Of a stretch of 64,000 nucleotides of DNA, positions 32,597 through 43,336 are shown piece by piece. The stretch covers positions 24,600,579-24,664,578 of the forward strand of contig OY829542.1 of NCBI GenBank assembly GCA_963691705.1. Direction: 5' to 3'. Position 1 is the first letter of the stretch; each line of letters starts with the position of its first letter. The notes below the pieces were generated by a model that saw only the letters and a program-made list of their open reading frames with translations, was not told where the DNA came from and did not search any database. The stretch comes from Viola odorata (Eukaryota; Streptophyta; Magnoliopsida; Malpighiales; Violaceae). The translations under genes and the position numbers were made by a program.

Positions 32597-33535
32597 AATT
32601 TGCAGAAAAATAAACAGCAGTTGATGATTTACAGAAAATTGACGATTTGCAGAAATTTTAATGATTGTTACTGCAGAAAATTAAAGCAATTGATATTGCA
32701 GAAAATTAAAACAATTGATATTACAGAAAATTAAAACAATTGATGTTGCAGAAGAATTTCCAGCAGCTTGCGAAAAATTAAAGCAGTTGATATTGTAAAA
32801 AATTAAAACAATTGATATTGCAGAAAATAAAACAGTTGATAAATTGCGGAAGAATTTCCAGCAGGTTGCGAAAAATTAAAACAGTTGATATTTGTAGAAA
32901 ATAAAACAATTGATATTTGCAGAAAATGAAACAATTGATATTTGCGGAAGAATTTCCAGCAGCTTGCGAAAAATTAAAGCAGTTGATATTTACGAGAATT
33001 AAAATGCGACTGACCATGTAGGCGGTAAAATGAATGATTGAATTTAAATTAAATTGCCGAAAGTAAATTGCGGAAATTTAAAGTGCGACGAATTTAAACA
33101 GTTGATATTTGCAGACAATAAGCAGTTGATTTTTGCGACCGACCATGTAGGCGGTAAATTGAATTTAAATTGCCGAAAGTAAATTGCGGAAAATTAAAGT
33201 GCGAATAATGTAAACAGTTGATAGGTATAGAAAATTAAAGTGTTAGTACGAAAAATAATCATACGAAGCATACGAATATTTTACGAAAAAACACGATTAC
33301 GAGAGAGAGAAATGACAATGGACTGGGCCCAAATTGAAAAAAATGCCAAGGAAATGGGCCAGGAATAGTACCTGGCCCATAAAAAAATGAAAGGACAAGC
33401 CCATCACCTTTCATACGTTGAATAGGCCAAAGGGGCACTATTCATTGTCTTCTCCCTTGGTCGTCGGCGCCACTGCCGGCGGCCAAGCTTCGGCCACAGG
33501 TGACTATTTCAAAAAATCTTCATACCGAGACGCTC

Positions 33536-33875
33536 GTCTCCTCGACGGCTTCCCGACCGTACTAACCTCGAATTTTAGCGAAAACCGTACAGAGTTTAAT
33601 TTTGAAAAAATGACAAAACCGTTAATTATCGAAAACTAATTAATTCACACAATCTAGCTAACGATCTACATCATGCACATGAATTAATGGCATAAAAACA
33701 AGTAAGTCTCCTCGACGGCTTCCCGACCGTACTAACCTCGAATTTTAGCGAAAATCGTACGGAGTTTAATTTTGAAAAAATGACAAAACCGTTAATTATC
33801 GAAAACTAATTAATTCACACAATCTAGCTAACGATCTACATCATGCACATGAATTAATGGCATAAAAACAAGTAA
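33536..33875. repeat. 170-bp tandem duplication private to the 3' LTR
   Basis: Copies at 33,536-33,705 and 33,706-33,875, each starting GTCTCCTCGACGG and ending CATAAAAACAAGTAA. The 5' LTR has one copy (from about 61,377), so the duplication arose after insertion. The two copies differ at only two or so positions, so it is recent relative to the LTRs. Confidence 0.88.
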
Positions 33876-34073
33876 TTTATCTACTCAAAATCAAGCCAAA
33901 CGAATTAAAGAAGAAAAATGCATAAAAATGAAAGAAAAGAAAGTTTGAAAAAGCTTACTGGAAAAGCTTGGAACTTGGCAACTGATGCTCTACATGAGCT
34001 ATCAGTTAAGAGGGAGGAGGGGCAGAGCTTTCTCTTGCAAAATTGGTACCCCTTTTACGTTGAGAGGGAGGGG

Positions 34074-34084
34074 CCTTTTATAGG
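34074..34084 (-). promoter_or_regulatory. TATA box of the 3' LTR
   Basis: Minus strand CCTATAAAAGG, a strong plant TATA box, about 935 bp from the LTR start at 35,019. It is identical in the other LTR. Confidence 0.7.
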
Positions 34085-35019
34085 CTTGAGATCGCGTGGT
34101 CGGGAGGATGAGGGCTGTGCGTGGTGGCTGTGAGCATGCGCTAGCGGGGCTAGGGGAGGCGTGATGATGGCTGAACGGGACAGGAAGCGACAGGCTCGAG
34201 CTAGGAAGCGATGGGAGCAGGTAATTCAGTGGCCTGCTCCGCTGCATTCTCTTCGGCCTGTTCATGTGCACCATGCACATTTAATTGTCAACCGTTGATC
34301 TGGTTGACTTTTCTTGGTTGACCAGATCAACGGTTGTGATCAAATTGCCTTTTACCTTATTTAAATGGCCTCGAGCCAATTCCGGCGAGCAAATGTTCCG
34401 ACTTTTCGAGCCGAAGGTACCAGCGCGTAGAGAAAAATACGACGGCTTTAACCATCTACAGCGAATGCCGAGAATTTTTCGTTTAACGCGTTTATTTTCT
34501 CATTCAACAACGTGAAACGTTCGAACGAAAAATAATGACGTTACGCCGAAAATTACACGAAACGCTGTAGACCGTTGGGAACGGAAAAAAAAGCTAGCAA
34601 CTAGTTGATGGAAAACATTTCAAATTCAAGCTATTGTTCGAGCGAACTAACTCGGGTCCAATAAAAGCTCGAACGAAAATAATAATAAAAAATAAAAATA
34701 CTAAAAAATGCGCTAAAATACTAAAAATCCTAAAAATCATGAGATGACCTAAAATGAAGAAAAACTAGCAAATGACTGCCGGATAGTCAAAAATGTGATT
34801 TTTAAGGCTAAAAATAATAATTATAATAATGATGAAAATACGTGACGAAAAATTAAAAATGCTATTTCGAACGCTGACGATGATAATGACGGTGCTAAAA
34901 CGTGATGAAAATTTTAAAAATGCTAACGACAACAAATTAACTAAAAATGACAGTAAATTAAGTAAATAACAGAAATGCTAAAATCAATTAAAAATGACGT
35001 CAAAATTCGGGTATCAACA

Positions 35020-35033
35020 GTTGCCCCCTCTTT
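35020..35033 (-). other. Polypurine tract of the Ogre-like element
   Basis: Minus strand AAAGAGGGGGCAAC directly abuts the LTR start TGTTGATACC. It primes plus-strand DNA synthesis. Its position fixes the orientation of the element. Confidence 0.8.
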
Positions 35034-35127
35034 ACTGTCTTATCGAAGTATTTGATAAGTAGCAAAGACGGTTGCCCCTACATATCCGAATTTTGGCGAC
35101 ACCGCAGGTCTTACCTCAAGCTTACAG

Positions 35128-35995
35128 TGATGATGTCACTCTGGGAGGAGATAGTTGGTCGGTGTCACTCTAGGAGGAGGTAGTTTTGATGATGTTATTC
35201 GTTGAGGTCACTCTAGGAGGAGATAGTTGGTTGATGTTACTCGGGGAGGAGGTAGATTCGTTGTTGTCACTCTGGGAGGAGAAAGGTTGATGATGCCACT
35301 CTGGGAGGAGATAGTGTTGTAGAGGTCACTCTGGGAGGAGATACATTGTAGCTGTCACTCTGGGAGGAGGTAGTCGGTGATGTCACTCTGGGAGGAGAAA
35401 GGTTTTGATCGGATGTCCTACAAAGGTATGAACTTAGATCTACTCAGACATTGAGAAAATAAGTTGCGGAAAACGTAAATGACAACTACTCTGGCAGGAG
35501 TGGAAGATAATTTTACGAAAATGTAAATGACGGCTCCACTGGGGGGGATGAGCATTTTAACATGTAACTGACGTTGCTTCGGGAGGATAATGCGCGATCC
35601 GCAGACACACGAATGATTTATCCTAATGATGTCACTCTAGGAGGAGATAATAATTATGCAGAAATGTAGAATTATATAAATGATGTCACTCTAGGAGGAG
35701 AAAAATGCATGCTATCACTCTAGGAGGAGGAAATACGTGTTGTTACTCTAGGAGGAGGAAATATAAAGCTGTCACTCTAGGAGGAGGAAATATAAAGCTA
35801 TCACTCTAGGAGGAGGAAATATAAAATGCGGAAATTTAAATGACGTTAATCCCGTAGGAGAAGACGTGAGGTGCAGAAATAAACTAATCGTCACTTTAGG
35901 AGGACGAAACGTAGATGCTATCACTCTGGGAGGAGGGAATGTATGATGTCACTCTAGGAGGAGAAAAAAAATGCAAATGATCATTATAGGAGGAG
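35128..35995. repeat. Minisatellite built on TCACTCT(A/G)GGAGGAG
   Basis: About 20 irregular copies of GTCACTCTRGGAGGAGRWAG, mostly 28-40 bp apart, with gaps near 35,400-35,620 and 35,820-35,890. It lies in the untranslated 3' part of the Ogre-like element, 100 bp before the PPT. Noncoding. The AGGAGG core has no ribosome-binding role in a plant. Confidence 0.85.
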
Positions 35996-38607
35996 AGAAA
36001 TGCTTTTGTTACCAGCGGCCTTGATACGAACCTAGAATGCATCTGCATCCTGCTCAGGAGGTAACGACCTCAAGGACAAGACCTTCCCACGATTTGCAGC
36101 CGTAAGCAATCCTCACCTGATATTAGTGTTTGCACTCACGCTCTGAAACAAGGTTAAGTGTTTTACGCTCATAAAGATGCAACTAACATGATATATAATT
36201 TCCAATTCGCAATGTCAATTCGAGTGAATAGACTTCAAATGAAGATGCACATGCATGGGCATTCTAATAATCGATATGACTTTTACGGAAAAGAATGAAA
36301 GGACATGAAATGTCCGGAAGGAAGCTGGTTTTGGAAAAGATGTGCTTGATTTTTGATGAGTTGGAAGGTTTTTGATGAACGATGCTTCGTCGATTGGCCC
36401 TAATGAGGGCGAGGTACGCGAGTTCTTTCGCTTTTTGCTGGGGATGCTTTCTTAACAGAGTGCGTGAGCTCTGGGATTCTTGCTGGGGGTGCTTTTCGTT
36501 CGGCCAGGGGCCCTTTGCTCGAGTCTTCACTAGGGAGTGTCGTCGCTGTTCTTTTTGCGACTTTGCTACTTGAGTTGGCCTTGGGCCCTTTTATTTTCGA
36601 GTCCTTACTAGGGATGCTTGCTTTGAGATTTCTCGAGTTGGCCTTGAGCCCTTTTTCTCGAGTCTCTACTAGGGAATGTTTTCTTAGAGTTTTCTCAAGT
36701 TTAGTTGTCCCCGGGCTGTGCTTGCCTTGGCTCTTCGATTGTTTGTATTCTTCGAATGTCTCTGAGCATTTCTCTCTTTTCTTTTTTCCTTTTCCCCTCT
36801 CTCCTTTTTTCTTTTCTTTTCTTTTTTTATTCATTTTTTTTTCACTTTTCTCTTTTTCTCTACCCCCCCCTCCCCTTTTTGATTTGATTTGAAATGCATC
36901 GGAGCAGAGCAAGCACAACCTTTGTCTTGGTCTCTTCTCGTTCTGGCTTAAGGCTTCGACCTTCACATTTGGGTTTTTGGCCTTTCTTCGGTGATAGTCC
37001 CCAGCGATCTTCCGGTGACATTTTCTATCTCCTTCGTCGTGTACTTGAACTTGGCGTGCTTTTATTTCCGGCTGGCAATCTTAGCTGAGACTGCTCCTTG
37101 GCTCCCGGGGTATGAGTGATAGTGAAGGTTTTGGTAGGAGTGATGGCATATGGTGGAAAAAGGGAAGAAACGAAAAAAACGGAGAAGATCGTAAAAGTCC
37201 CACGTCATTTTATAGATATCTCATGTCTAATTGCACATGTACCCTGGATATTATGCGAACTCAACTAGTACCTAGGCAGGCTCTTACAATCATGAAGGAT
37301 AAGGCGCGATGGCTCGAAAATGCTTACCGGGATTTGTCTATGACTGCTTACGTTGGAGCAAACCGCGGATATAAGAGCAAACAAGTAATATCATGCATGA
37401 CATGTAGTTTAGATGGATGTTTTATTTAACAGAGGGATTGAACATTCCCGACCTATGCAATGCATGAAAATGCTTATGAGAGTAGTATGATTTTGTTTTA
37501 GCGGGGCTAAAAAGGGATTTTAATTGATTTTTGATTTTTGATTGATTGATGGTTTGATTGATTGATAGTTTGATTGATTGATAGTTTGATTGCTAGGATG
37601 TGGGGGTCGAATTATTTGCAAGGGTCTAACGAGAACCTAAGGTTTCCCCTAGTGGGCCAGACGACCGTACTCGACTTAAAGTTATAAAAGCGAGCAGGAA
37701 TGAAAACAAATTTAATGAAAGGGGGAGAAAGATGAACTCCCTTTAAGTGAGCAGCGGGGCTGCAAGGGCATCTTCCACGAGCTTTATGCGGATGACAACG
37801 AGACGATCCGCATCCCTGCGAAATGAAGAGGGAACAACGGAGTAGAAGAGAAAGATTGACTTAAAGACAAAAATGACATAAGTTCAGGGATTCTCCCTTT
37901 CCTTAGCCTGGTTTTTTTTTAGGGTGCCTGCGGTGTGGTTTCACGTTCAAGAATGCTTTGCTTTGATTGGTTTCTTTTTCAGCTGCTTTGCGGGGACCGC
38001 CGATCCAAGTCGGAGTGAGGATGAGATCCGTATTCTGTCCGTTTGCTTACCGGTCCTTGTCGGACCTTCGTTGATTGGCTTCGTGATTGCTCGGGGATAA
38101 AAGGGAAAACCCTCTGTCTCCGAAATGTGCAGCGGGGCTGCAAGGGCGTATGCTTACCGTTCTTATGCAGGCAACGAATGGGGGTGACCCAGTCCCTGAA
38201 AAGGATATGGCGAGAACAAATGAGGAGTAAATGCAAGACAATTTTTAGCAAAAGTAACGTGATTGATGAGTGTTAAGCTCTCCCTTTTAGACGGGCTATC
38301 CGTGGGTCATTGCGGTGTGACTTGCATCGGATGTTGGTTGATGATATCTTTGCTTTAGATGCTTTGCCGCAGCTCTTGCCTTGGCGTAGGTGATACTTGC
38401 AGTCCGGCTGTCCCTCAATTGAAGGATTGATCTTCACCGTGTTGATCATGGTGCGGACGTTGGGAAACGTCTTGAACAAGACAGCATTAAGTATATTGAT
38501 GATGGTTCTAGGAGGACAACTTTTTGTCGTACTTTTTCTAGGAGTTGTTGTTTGCATTCCGACGGCTCGGCCGACATGGGATGGGCTTTGTGACTTTGGT
38601 CCAGTGT
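35996..38607. other. Untranslated 3' region of the Ogre-like element
   Basis: No supported gene. Contains diverged repeats with TCGAGTC(T)(T/C)(C)ACTAGGGA and GAGTTGGCCTTG (36,400-36,720), a TTTGATTGATTGATRG microsatellite (37,530-37,590) and two related segments starting GCAGCGGGGCTGCAAGGGC (37,752 and 38,131). A 188-codon Lys-rich ORF at 36,400-36,966 (-) is a by-product of low-complexity sequence. Confidence 0.65.
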
Positions 38608-39267
38608 TCGGTCCTTTGAGACCGGTTGTTTGCGATGCTGGTTGTGCTGGTAGTACTGTGAGGAAAAGAAATTTCGCTTTAGATGGTGATGGTTTGTCTT
38701 AAAATCTTTCCTGATTCGCTCTTGAAGGTAGCCTGCTGCGGCAATTCCAGAGCTGCTACGAGTGGAACTCCCTGGTTCTATCGCGATGACGGGATGAGGC
38801 GTGGGACCTTACATCCCTGCAAAACTTAAGATTGATTAGTGACGTGTCTTACGTCCCGAGCTACTCTTTGGGAGCCATCTATGCCATGCCTCCTTTTGTC
38901 ATCTCACAAGTTTAAGAAAAAATGGGACAACAAATTTTTAAAATACTAAGCATCTCTTGAAAAAAAACATGTTTTATTAATTTCAGGACAAATGTTTGTG
39001 CTAGATTGTCATGATAAAACCCTATGTCTTTGGTCTGGCCGAACGCCCAGTTCGCGACACTTCAGGCGAAGTATATCTTGACTGCATCAGCGTTTACCGG
39101 TCTTGGTAGATCATCTCCATCCATGTTGGTTAGCATTAGGGCACCCCTCGAGAATGCACTTTTAACTAGATAAGGGCCCTCGTACCTTGGGGCCCACTTT
39201 CCTTGACTAGCCTCCTGATGAGGGAGATTTTCTTCAACACTAAATCCCCAGCCTCGAACTTACGAGG

Positions 39268-40146
39268 TCACACTTTCTTGTTATAAGCGTTGGCCATTCT
39301 TGGTTGATATAATTGTGCACGGCATATAGCGGCCAAGCGTTTTTCGGGAAGGAGGTTCAACTTCTCGTACCTCACTTTTGCCCAATCCGATTCTTCTACT
39401 TCGGACTCTGCTAGGATTCTGAGAGAAGGGATTTCTACCTCCAGAGGGATGACGACTTCCATGCCGTAAACTAATGAGTAGGGAGTTGCCCCTGTGGACG
39501 TCCGAGTTGCTATCCGGTAAGCATGCAGTGCGAAAGGAAGCATGTCATGCCAATCTTTGTGAGTGACTACCATTTTTGGATGATTTTCTTCAAGCTTTTG
39601 TTTGACAGGTTTAAACTCAGGCTTCAATGGGATACGATGCTCAACTATCCCGGGATCAAGACTTGGCACATCGGTGTGTGACCATGCAGACACGTCTGAG
39701 TAGTTTTTGAGGAGAGAAATCAACCTTTCTCTCTGAGTCGTATCCAGGGTAGTTCCGATCTTAACCAACTTCTGATTCTCATTGCTTGCCCCCAAATTTA
39801 CTTCGTCCAATTCCTCCCGATGAGGAGTTATTTCCTTTTCTGAACTTTCTAGTAAACGGGTCAGTTTGTCGAAGATTTTGGCCTTGTCTTCTGTCGTAGC
39901 GATGATTTCTTCGCCAGTGAAGACATAGGTTTTATCAAGACAATCCGAATTAACATTCATCCTGAAATTAAAATGCGAAAAGAAGAGATGCGTAAAATGA
40001 AAATTGCATACATATTTGATTTTTAACAAAAGGGGAACGTGAGTTCCTACAAAAATGTTTTCGTGAGAAAACGTGCAAACATATATTTTTCTAAAAGGAG
40101 TAATTACGGAGAGACATCCGGAAGCATAGTGATGGTCCAGTTGCAC
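39268..40146 (-). pseudogene. Copy A: pre-RT leader fused to integrase C-terminus
   Basis: 292 codons, same layout as the better copy B. A splice acceptor (ATTTTAATTTCAG) ends at 39,962, so true coding starts at 39,961 (ATGAATGTTAATTCG). Pre-RT sequence (LLKNYSDVSAWSHTDVP) runs to PVKQKL and is followed at once by integrase HPKMVVTHKDWHDMLPFALH. After the TGA at 39,268-39,270 the integrase tail (PRKFEAGDLVLKK) continues but has a one-base deletion near 39,228 relative to copy B. Confidence 0.8.
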
Positions 40147-40358
40147 ATAGACTCCCCTGACTTCTTTATGAAAATGACTGAACCAGGCGACGATTCTTCT
40201 TCTCCTAGAGTGCAGATACGGAGGTCTGATACCCTGATTGGATTTTCATTGATGGTTTCAGTGGCGAAGGGGAACGTGGTTCTGATATGGGGGATTGGTA
40301 TTTTGCCCTCTGGCGCAGAACGTCCAAATAACTTAGCCAGCTGCTTTTCTTTCTTTTC

Positions 40359-40778
40359 TTAGGTAATCCTGGCGAAATCGGCCTTGCTGGGTTGGTACCC
40401 TAACCCAAAGCGGTCTCCGAAGTTCTTCGGAGGTGCCCGGCCTTTTGATCCTTGTAACTCGGCCCCGAGCCGTTTTCCGAATTGGAAGCTTCCCTCTAGT
40501 ATTGACTTAGTGGTTGTTTCGGCTATCCCAGATTTTGAGGCTTCGCAAATGGGGGATCCTTCCTCGATCCAATCTGCGTTGACGATTTCGAAGGCTTGGA
40601 AAGAACTCTCCAAGGTTTCAGCAGTTTTGATGTAAGGCACGGATGCATGCTTGGCCAAGATCAATGCTTCCTCTGCCTTTATTGTGACGAGGGCATTGTC
40701 CTTGACGTATTTGAGGCACTGATGCAGGAAAGAGGGGACGACTCCCGCTGAATGGATCCAAGGCCGTCTTAGAAGCAT
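40359..40778 (-). pseudogene. Copy A: truncated protease C-terminal part
   Basis: 139 codons equal to the last part of the Gag-Pro ORF in copy B (GRPWIHSAG, GLGYQPSKADF). The N-terminal half, including the protease active site, is missing because the viral insertion cuts it at 40,779. Confidence 0.85.
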
Positions 40779-41437
40779 GGCTCTGCTACCATTTGTGAAC
40801 TGGATCGTCTGGTTAGGTAAGTTCCATCATTTTCAGTACGTCTACGGAGATAAGTTCCATTATTTTGACGTATGTATAAATAAAGATTCATACCTTCTAA
40901 GTTAAGAAGTTGATGAGAAGTATAACTCATTCTAGGTATATTAGAATTTGGCTTTAGGTATGCAGGTTGAGAAGAAGAAGAAGGAGAAGAAGAAGAAAAT
41001 CTAATATTGGTTGGTCTAAAGCGGGGAGGTTGATTAAATGGAGGTCTAATAGCGGCTCCTCGGGCGCGTGGTCTAAAAACATATTGATGATAATTAGTCC
41101 TATAAGCTGATGTCTGAACGAGTGAAGGTGCCTCCATTGCAGTATTCTGATCTCTATTTATCGTTTTATAAACTTTATCAATGGTTTTATTTGTGGCTAT
41201 AATCATATTTCTTAATAATTCAATTTTAATTAAATCCTCACTCCATAATGGGGTTCTATCATATACAGGAATAGCATTATCATTTTCATCATTTCCATCT
41301 TCATTTAGATTTTGTACATATGCTTGTTCAACAAAATTAGCATGAGATATTAATTCTTTTCTAAGTCGTTCTAAGTCTATTAATCTATCTGTCCTTAATA
41401 ATGCAAGACAAGATGCTAATTTATCATAAATAGACAT
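40769..41437 (-). pseudogene. Viral ORF between promoter and primer site
   Basis: ATG at 41,437, about 165 nt past the expected transcription start; 222 codons. The N-terminal part looks helical (LERLRKELISHANFVEQAY); the C-terminal part is Arg/Pro/Ser-rich (RPRARGAAIRPPFNQPPRF), suggesting nucleic-acid binding. The frame is open right up to the primer site and its last few codons come from the flanking retroelement. It may be the start of the viral polyprotein on the circular genome, or a separate leader ORF. Not recognised by sequence. Confidence 0.5.
40780..40795 (-). other. Viral tRNA-Met primer site, left (3') end
   Basis: Minus strand CAAATGGTAGCAGAGC, close to the plant tRNA-Met PBS. 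It is the last viral sequence before retroelement copy A. The same 16-mer with one difference begins the virus at 51,904-51,919. Confidence 0.8.
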
Positions 41438-41591
41438 GGTGTTGTATTTTAAAGGAATTTAAAAGCAATGCTCAAGAAAGATAATAATGAAAACGAAAAG
41501 CTTTTAAAAACTTACAAAGTGTAGAAATTCTAGGGAATTGATACTTGAGATTGCTGATTTTGAGAGAGTTTTTAATAATGCTGGTTTTAGT

Positions 41592-41597
41592 TTTATT
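41592..41597 (-). terminator. Possible viral polyadenylation signal
   Basis: AATAAA on the minus strand about 30 nt past the TATA box. Caulimovirids use such a signal soon after the promoter to end the terminally redundant RNA. Spacing here is short, so this is tentative. Confidence 0.3.
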
Positions 41598-41628
41598 TGC
41601 TCTGCCCTTCTTATGAGGGCTCAACGTG

Positions 41629-41637
41629 CTTATATAG
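41629..41637 (-). promoter_or_regulatory. TATA box of the viral pregenomic RNA promoter
   Basis: Minus strand CTATATAAG within TTCTATATAAGCACG, very like the TATA context of caulimovirid 35S-type promoters. It lies between the second ORF and the leader ORF, as expected. Start of transcription predicted near 41,600. Confidence 0.75.
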
Positions 41638-41798
41638 AAGCATACAATCTAAAGAGTCCAAACGGACTTCAAACTAGATTACATTCTGAGAAAATAAAGG
41701 ATACAATTTTTCTACTTTTTCTTTGGCCTGCCACTGACGATGTCGGCCATAAGCTTTCTGTAGTGGAGAAAGCTTTATCTTTTGTCTTCTTATGATGA

Positions 41799-42020
41799 TT
41801 GTTCGCATTCTTTGTCTGGTGGAATCATGAGTCATCTTTCTTTTAGTGCATTGAGTCGTCACTGCATACGTTTTCTTTCTTCTAGTGCTTCTAGTCGTCA
41901 TTCTTTGTCCAGTTGTCTTTGCATACGTCATTCTTTGTATTACACACTTTATTCTTTGTCTGGCTGTTTTTACATACGTCATACCTTGTCTTGCTATCAT
42001 TGCATATGTCATTCTTCTAG
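41799..42020 (-). promoter_or_regulatory. Viral enhancer region with repeated TGACG motifs
   Basis: On the minus strand TGACG occurs four times (around 41,853, 41,897, 41,928 and 41,978), twice inside ATGACGTATG, within irregular repeats that also contain ACAAAGAAT. TGACG is the core bound by plant TGA bZIP factors in the as-1 element of the CaMV 35S promoter. The 143-codon ORF over this stretch is a by-product of the repeats. A 22-T run at about 42,123-42,144 lies just upstream. Confidence 0.6.
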
Positions 42021-42253
42021 AGGTTCTTCTGGAAGGAGGAAAAGGTTTTTTCCTCTTTAGTCCTTTAGACTGGTTTTCCATGGTATTTTCTTGAAAAGGA
42101 GTCATGTTTGCAGTATTCTCTCTTTTTTTTTTTTTTTTTTTTTATCTGAGCTCAGGGTAGAGCTCTGACATCATGCCTTCGTCATATTCTGGGTCCGAGT
42201 TTGCCTGTGTGTATCCTTCTCCTTCGTCTTCTGCATCTTCAAGCTTGGTCAGT

Positions 42254-43336
42254 TCAAGATGAGGCCATACTGGAATTAGCTTGAGGTATTTGTATTTTAG
42301 TTGGAGTGGTATTGTTGATGGTGTTTTCAGAGAGTATTTTGAGAACAGAGGATTTCGATCCTTTTTCCTGGGGGAAACCTTTCCACCATTTGATTTTCCA
42401 TCGTCTAGCTAGTATTGGAGGTTCTGTCTCAGTACTATCTCTAATCTCAAATTCCCAATAGATTATCCATGGAAGATTGAGCATTAGTGCAAAAGATAGC
42501 GTCTTTGGATAATGGTTGGTTTGCTTGTATGTTTGTTCAAAGGCTTCAAATCCTCATTTGACAGTGTCTGGGAATGCTAATGCAGAGGCTCCGAAGTGTT
42601 GCCACCACCTTAAGAACCAATGGGGAAATACGCCTGAAATATATCTGTCAAAATGAAAGAACCATGAATGTTTGCCTTCTTCATACAGAAAAGCATTGTG
42701 CCACGCCTTCAAGTAGTCATGATAATTGTAGCCTTCTGGGACGAATGGTTGGGAAAAAGTCCTTTGAGTATACAGATTCATTTTCCAGTTCGCTGAAGTC
42801 AATACCTTTAGTATCCTGCATTTTGAGTATAGGTATTTTTCTGGGTATTCTGGTCTGGTGTGATGTGTGATTTCGACTGAATCAGAGTCTACTAAGACAA
42901 ATTCATAGAATACTCTGGTTTTTTCTAGTGATTCTGGTATATACGTGAAGTCTTTTGGGAATACATGTGAAAGTACTGACCTGAGGTCAAATCTGAATTC
43001 TGGTTCTATGAATGCTATATTTTGGACGAATGGTTTGATGATTGGGTAATGCATTATGGGTCTGGTTTGAATTTGTTGTCTTGGTATGGTTCCTAGAATA
43101 TTTGGTCTAGTAGTTATTGATGATGGGGCCTTATTGGGGTGGACTTGTAGTGCTTGGACATAATTTGAGGGTGTTCTTGGGCCTGGAGTTCTAGGTAAGA
43201 ATAGTGAAGATGGGCTTACTGACCTAGGAGTTCTTGGGCTTGGTAATGCAAATGGGTTTGGTGAGGTAGGTATGTTGGGTACACTCATTGCATACGAGGC
43301 CTTAGTCTTTTTCTTTGGATCCTCCTTGCTGGTCAT
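42254..43336 (-). pseudogene. Viral second ORF, unknown function (one in-frame stop)
   Basis: Starts at 43,336, overlapping the end of the RT ORF by 35 nt in another frame. One frame continues to 42,254 (about 360 codons) with a TGA at 42,554-42,556. N-terminus is Pro/Ser/Thr-rich; the rest is rich in aromatic residues (HWFLRWWQHFGASALAF, then LPWIIYWEFEIRD and RRWKIKWWKGF after the stop). Position and aromatic pattern match the uncharacterised ORF2 of florendoviruses; it does not look like the transactivator of cauliflower mosaic virus. Confidence 0.65.

Larger units (their letters stand above)
31246..35019 (-). repeat. 3' LTR of the Ogre-like element
   Basis: 3,774 bp, bounded by TGTCGCGCCCCG at the left and GGGTATCAACA at the right (+ strand reading). 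By eye it differs from the other LTR at a few percent of positions. It contains a TATA box, an array of about eight 54-bp units, a second array of 25-27-bp AT-rich units (32,600-33,000) and a private 170-bp tandem duplication. Confidence 0.92.
38608..40779. repeat. 2.2-kb direct duplication, copy A (left of the virus)
   Basis: Starts TTCGGTCCTTTGAGACCGG and ends CTTAGAAGCATG. The same segment recurs at 51,920-54,109 in the same orientation, about 2-3% different by eye. To the left, copy A continues into the 3' part of the element; to the right it abuts the virus. Confidence 0.9.

Noticed and set aside
35128..35995. Many AGGAGG motifs that look like ribosome-binding sites
   Set aside because: They are minisatellite units in plant DNA with no ORFs placed after them.
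36400..36966. 188-codon Lys/Glu-rich ORF on the minus strand
   Set aside because: It is produced by low-complexity T/C-rich DNA and short repeats in the untranslated 3' part of the Ogre-like element, with no domain.
41674..42105. 143-codon basic ORF with repeated RMTYAKT-like motifs
   Set aside because: The motifs are translations of the repeated TGACGTATG promoter elements; the region lies upstream of the viral TATA box.
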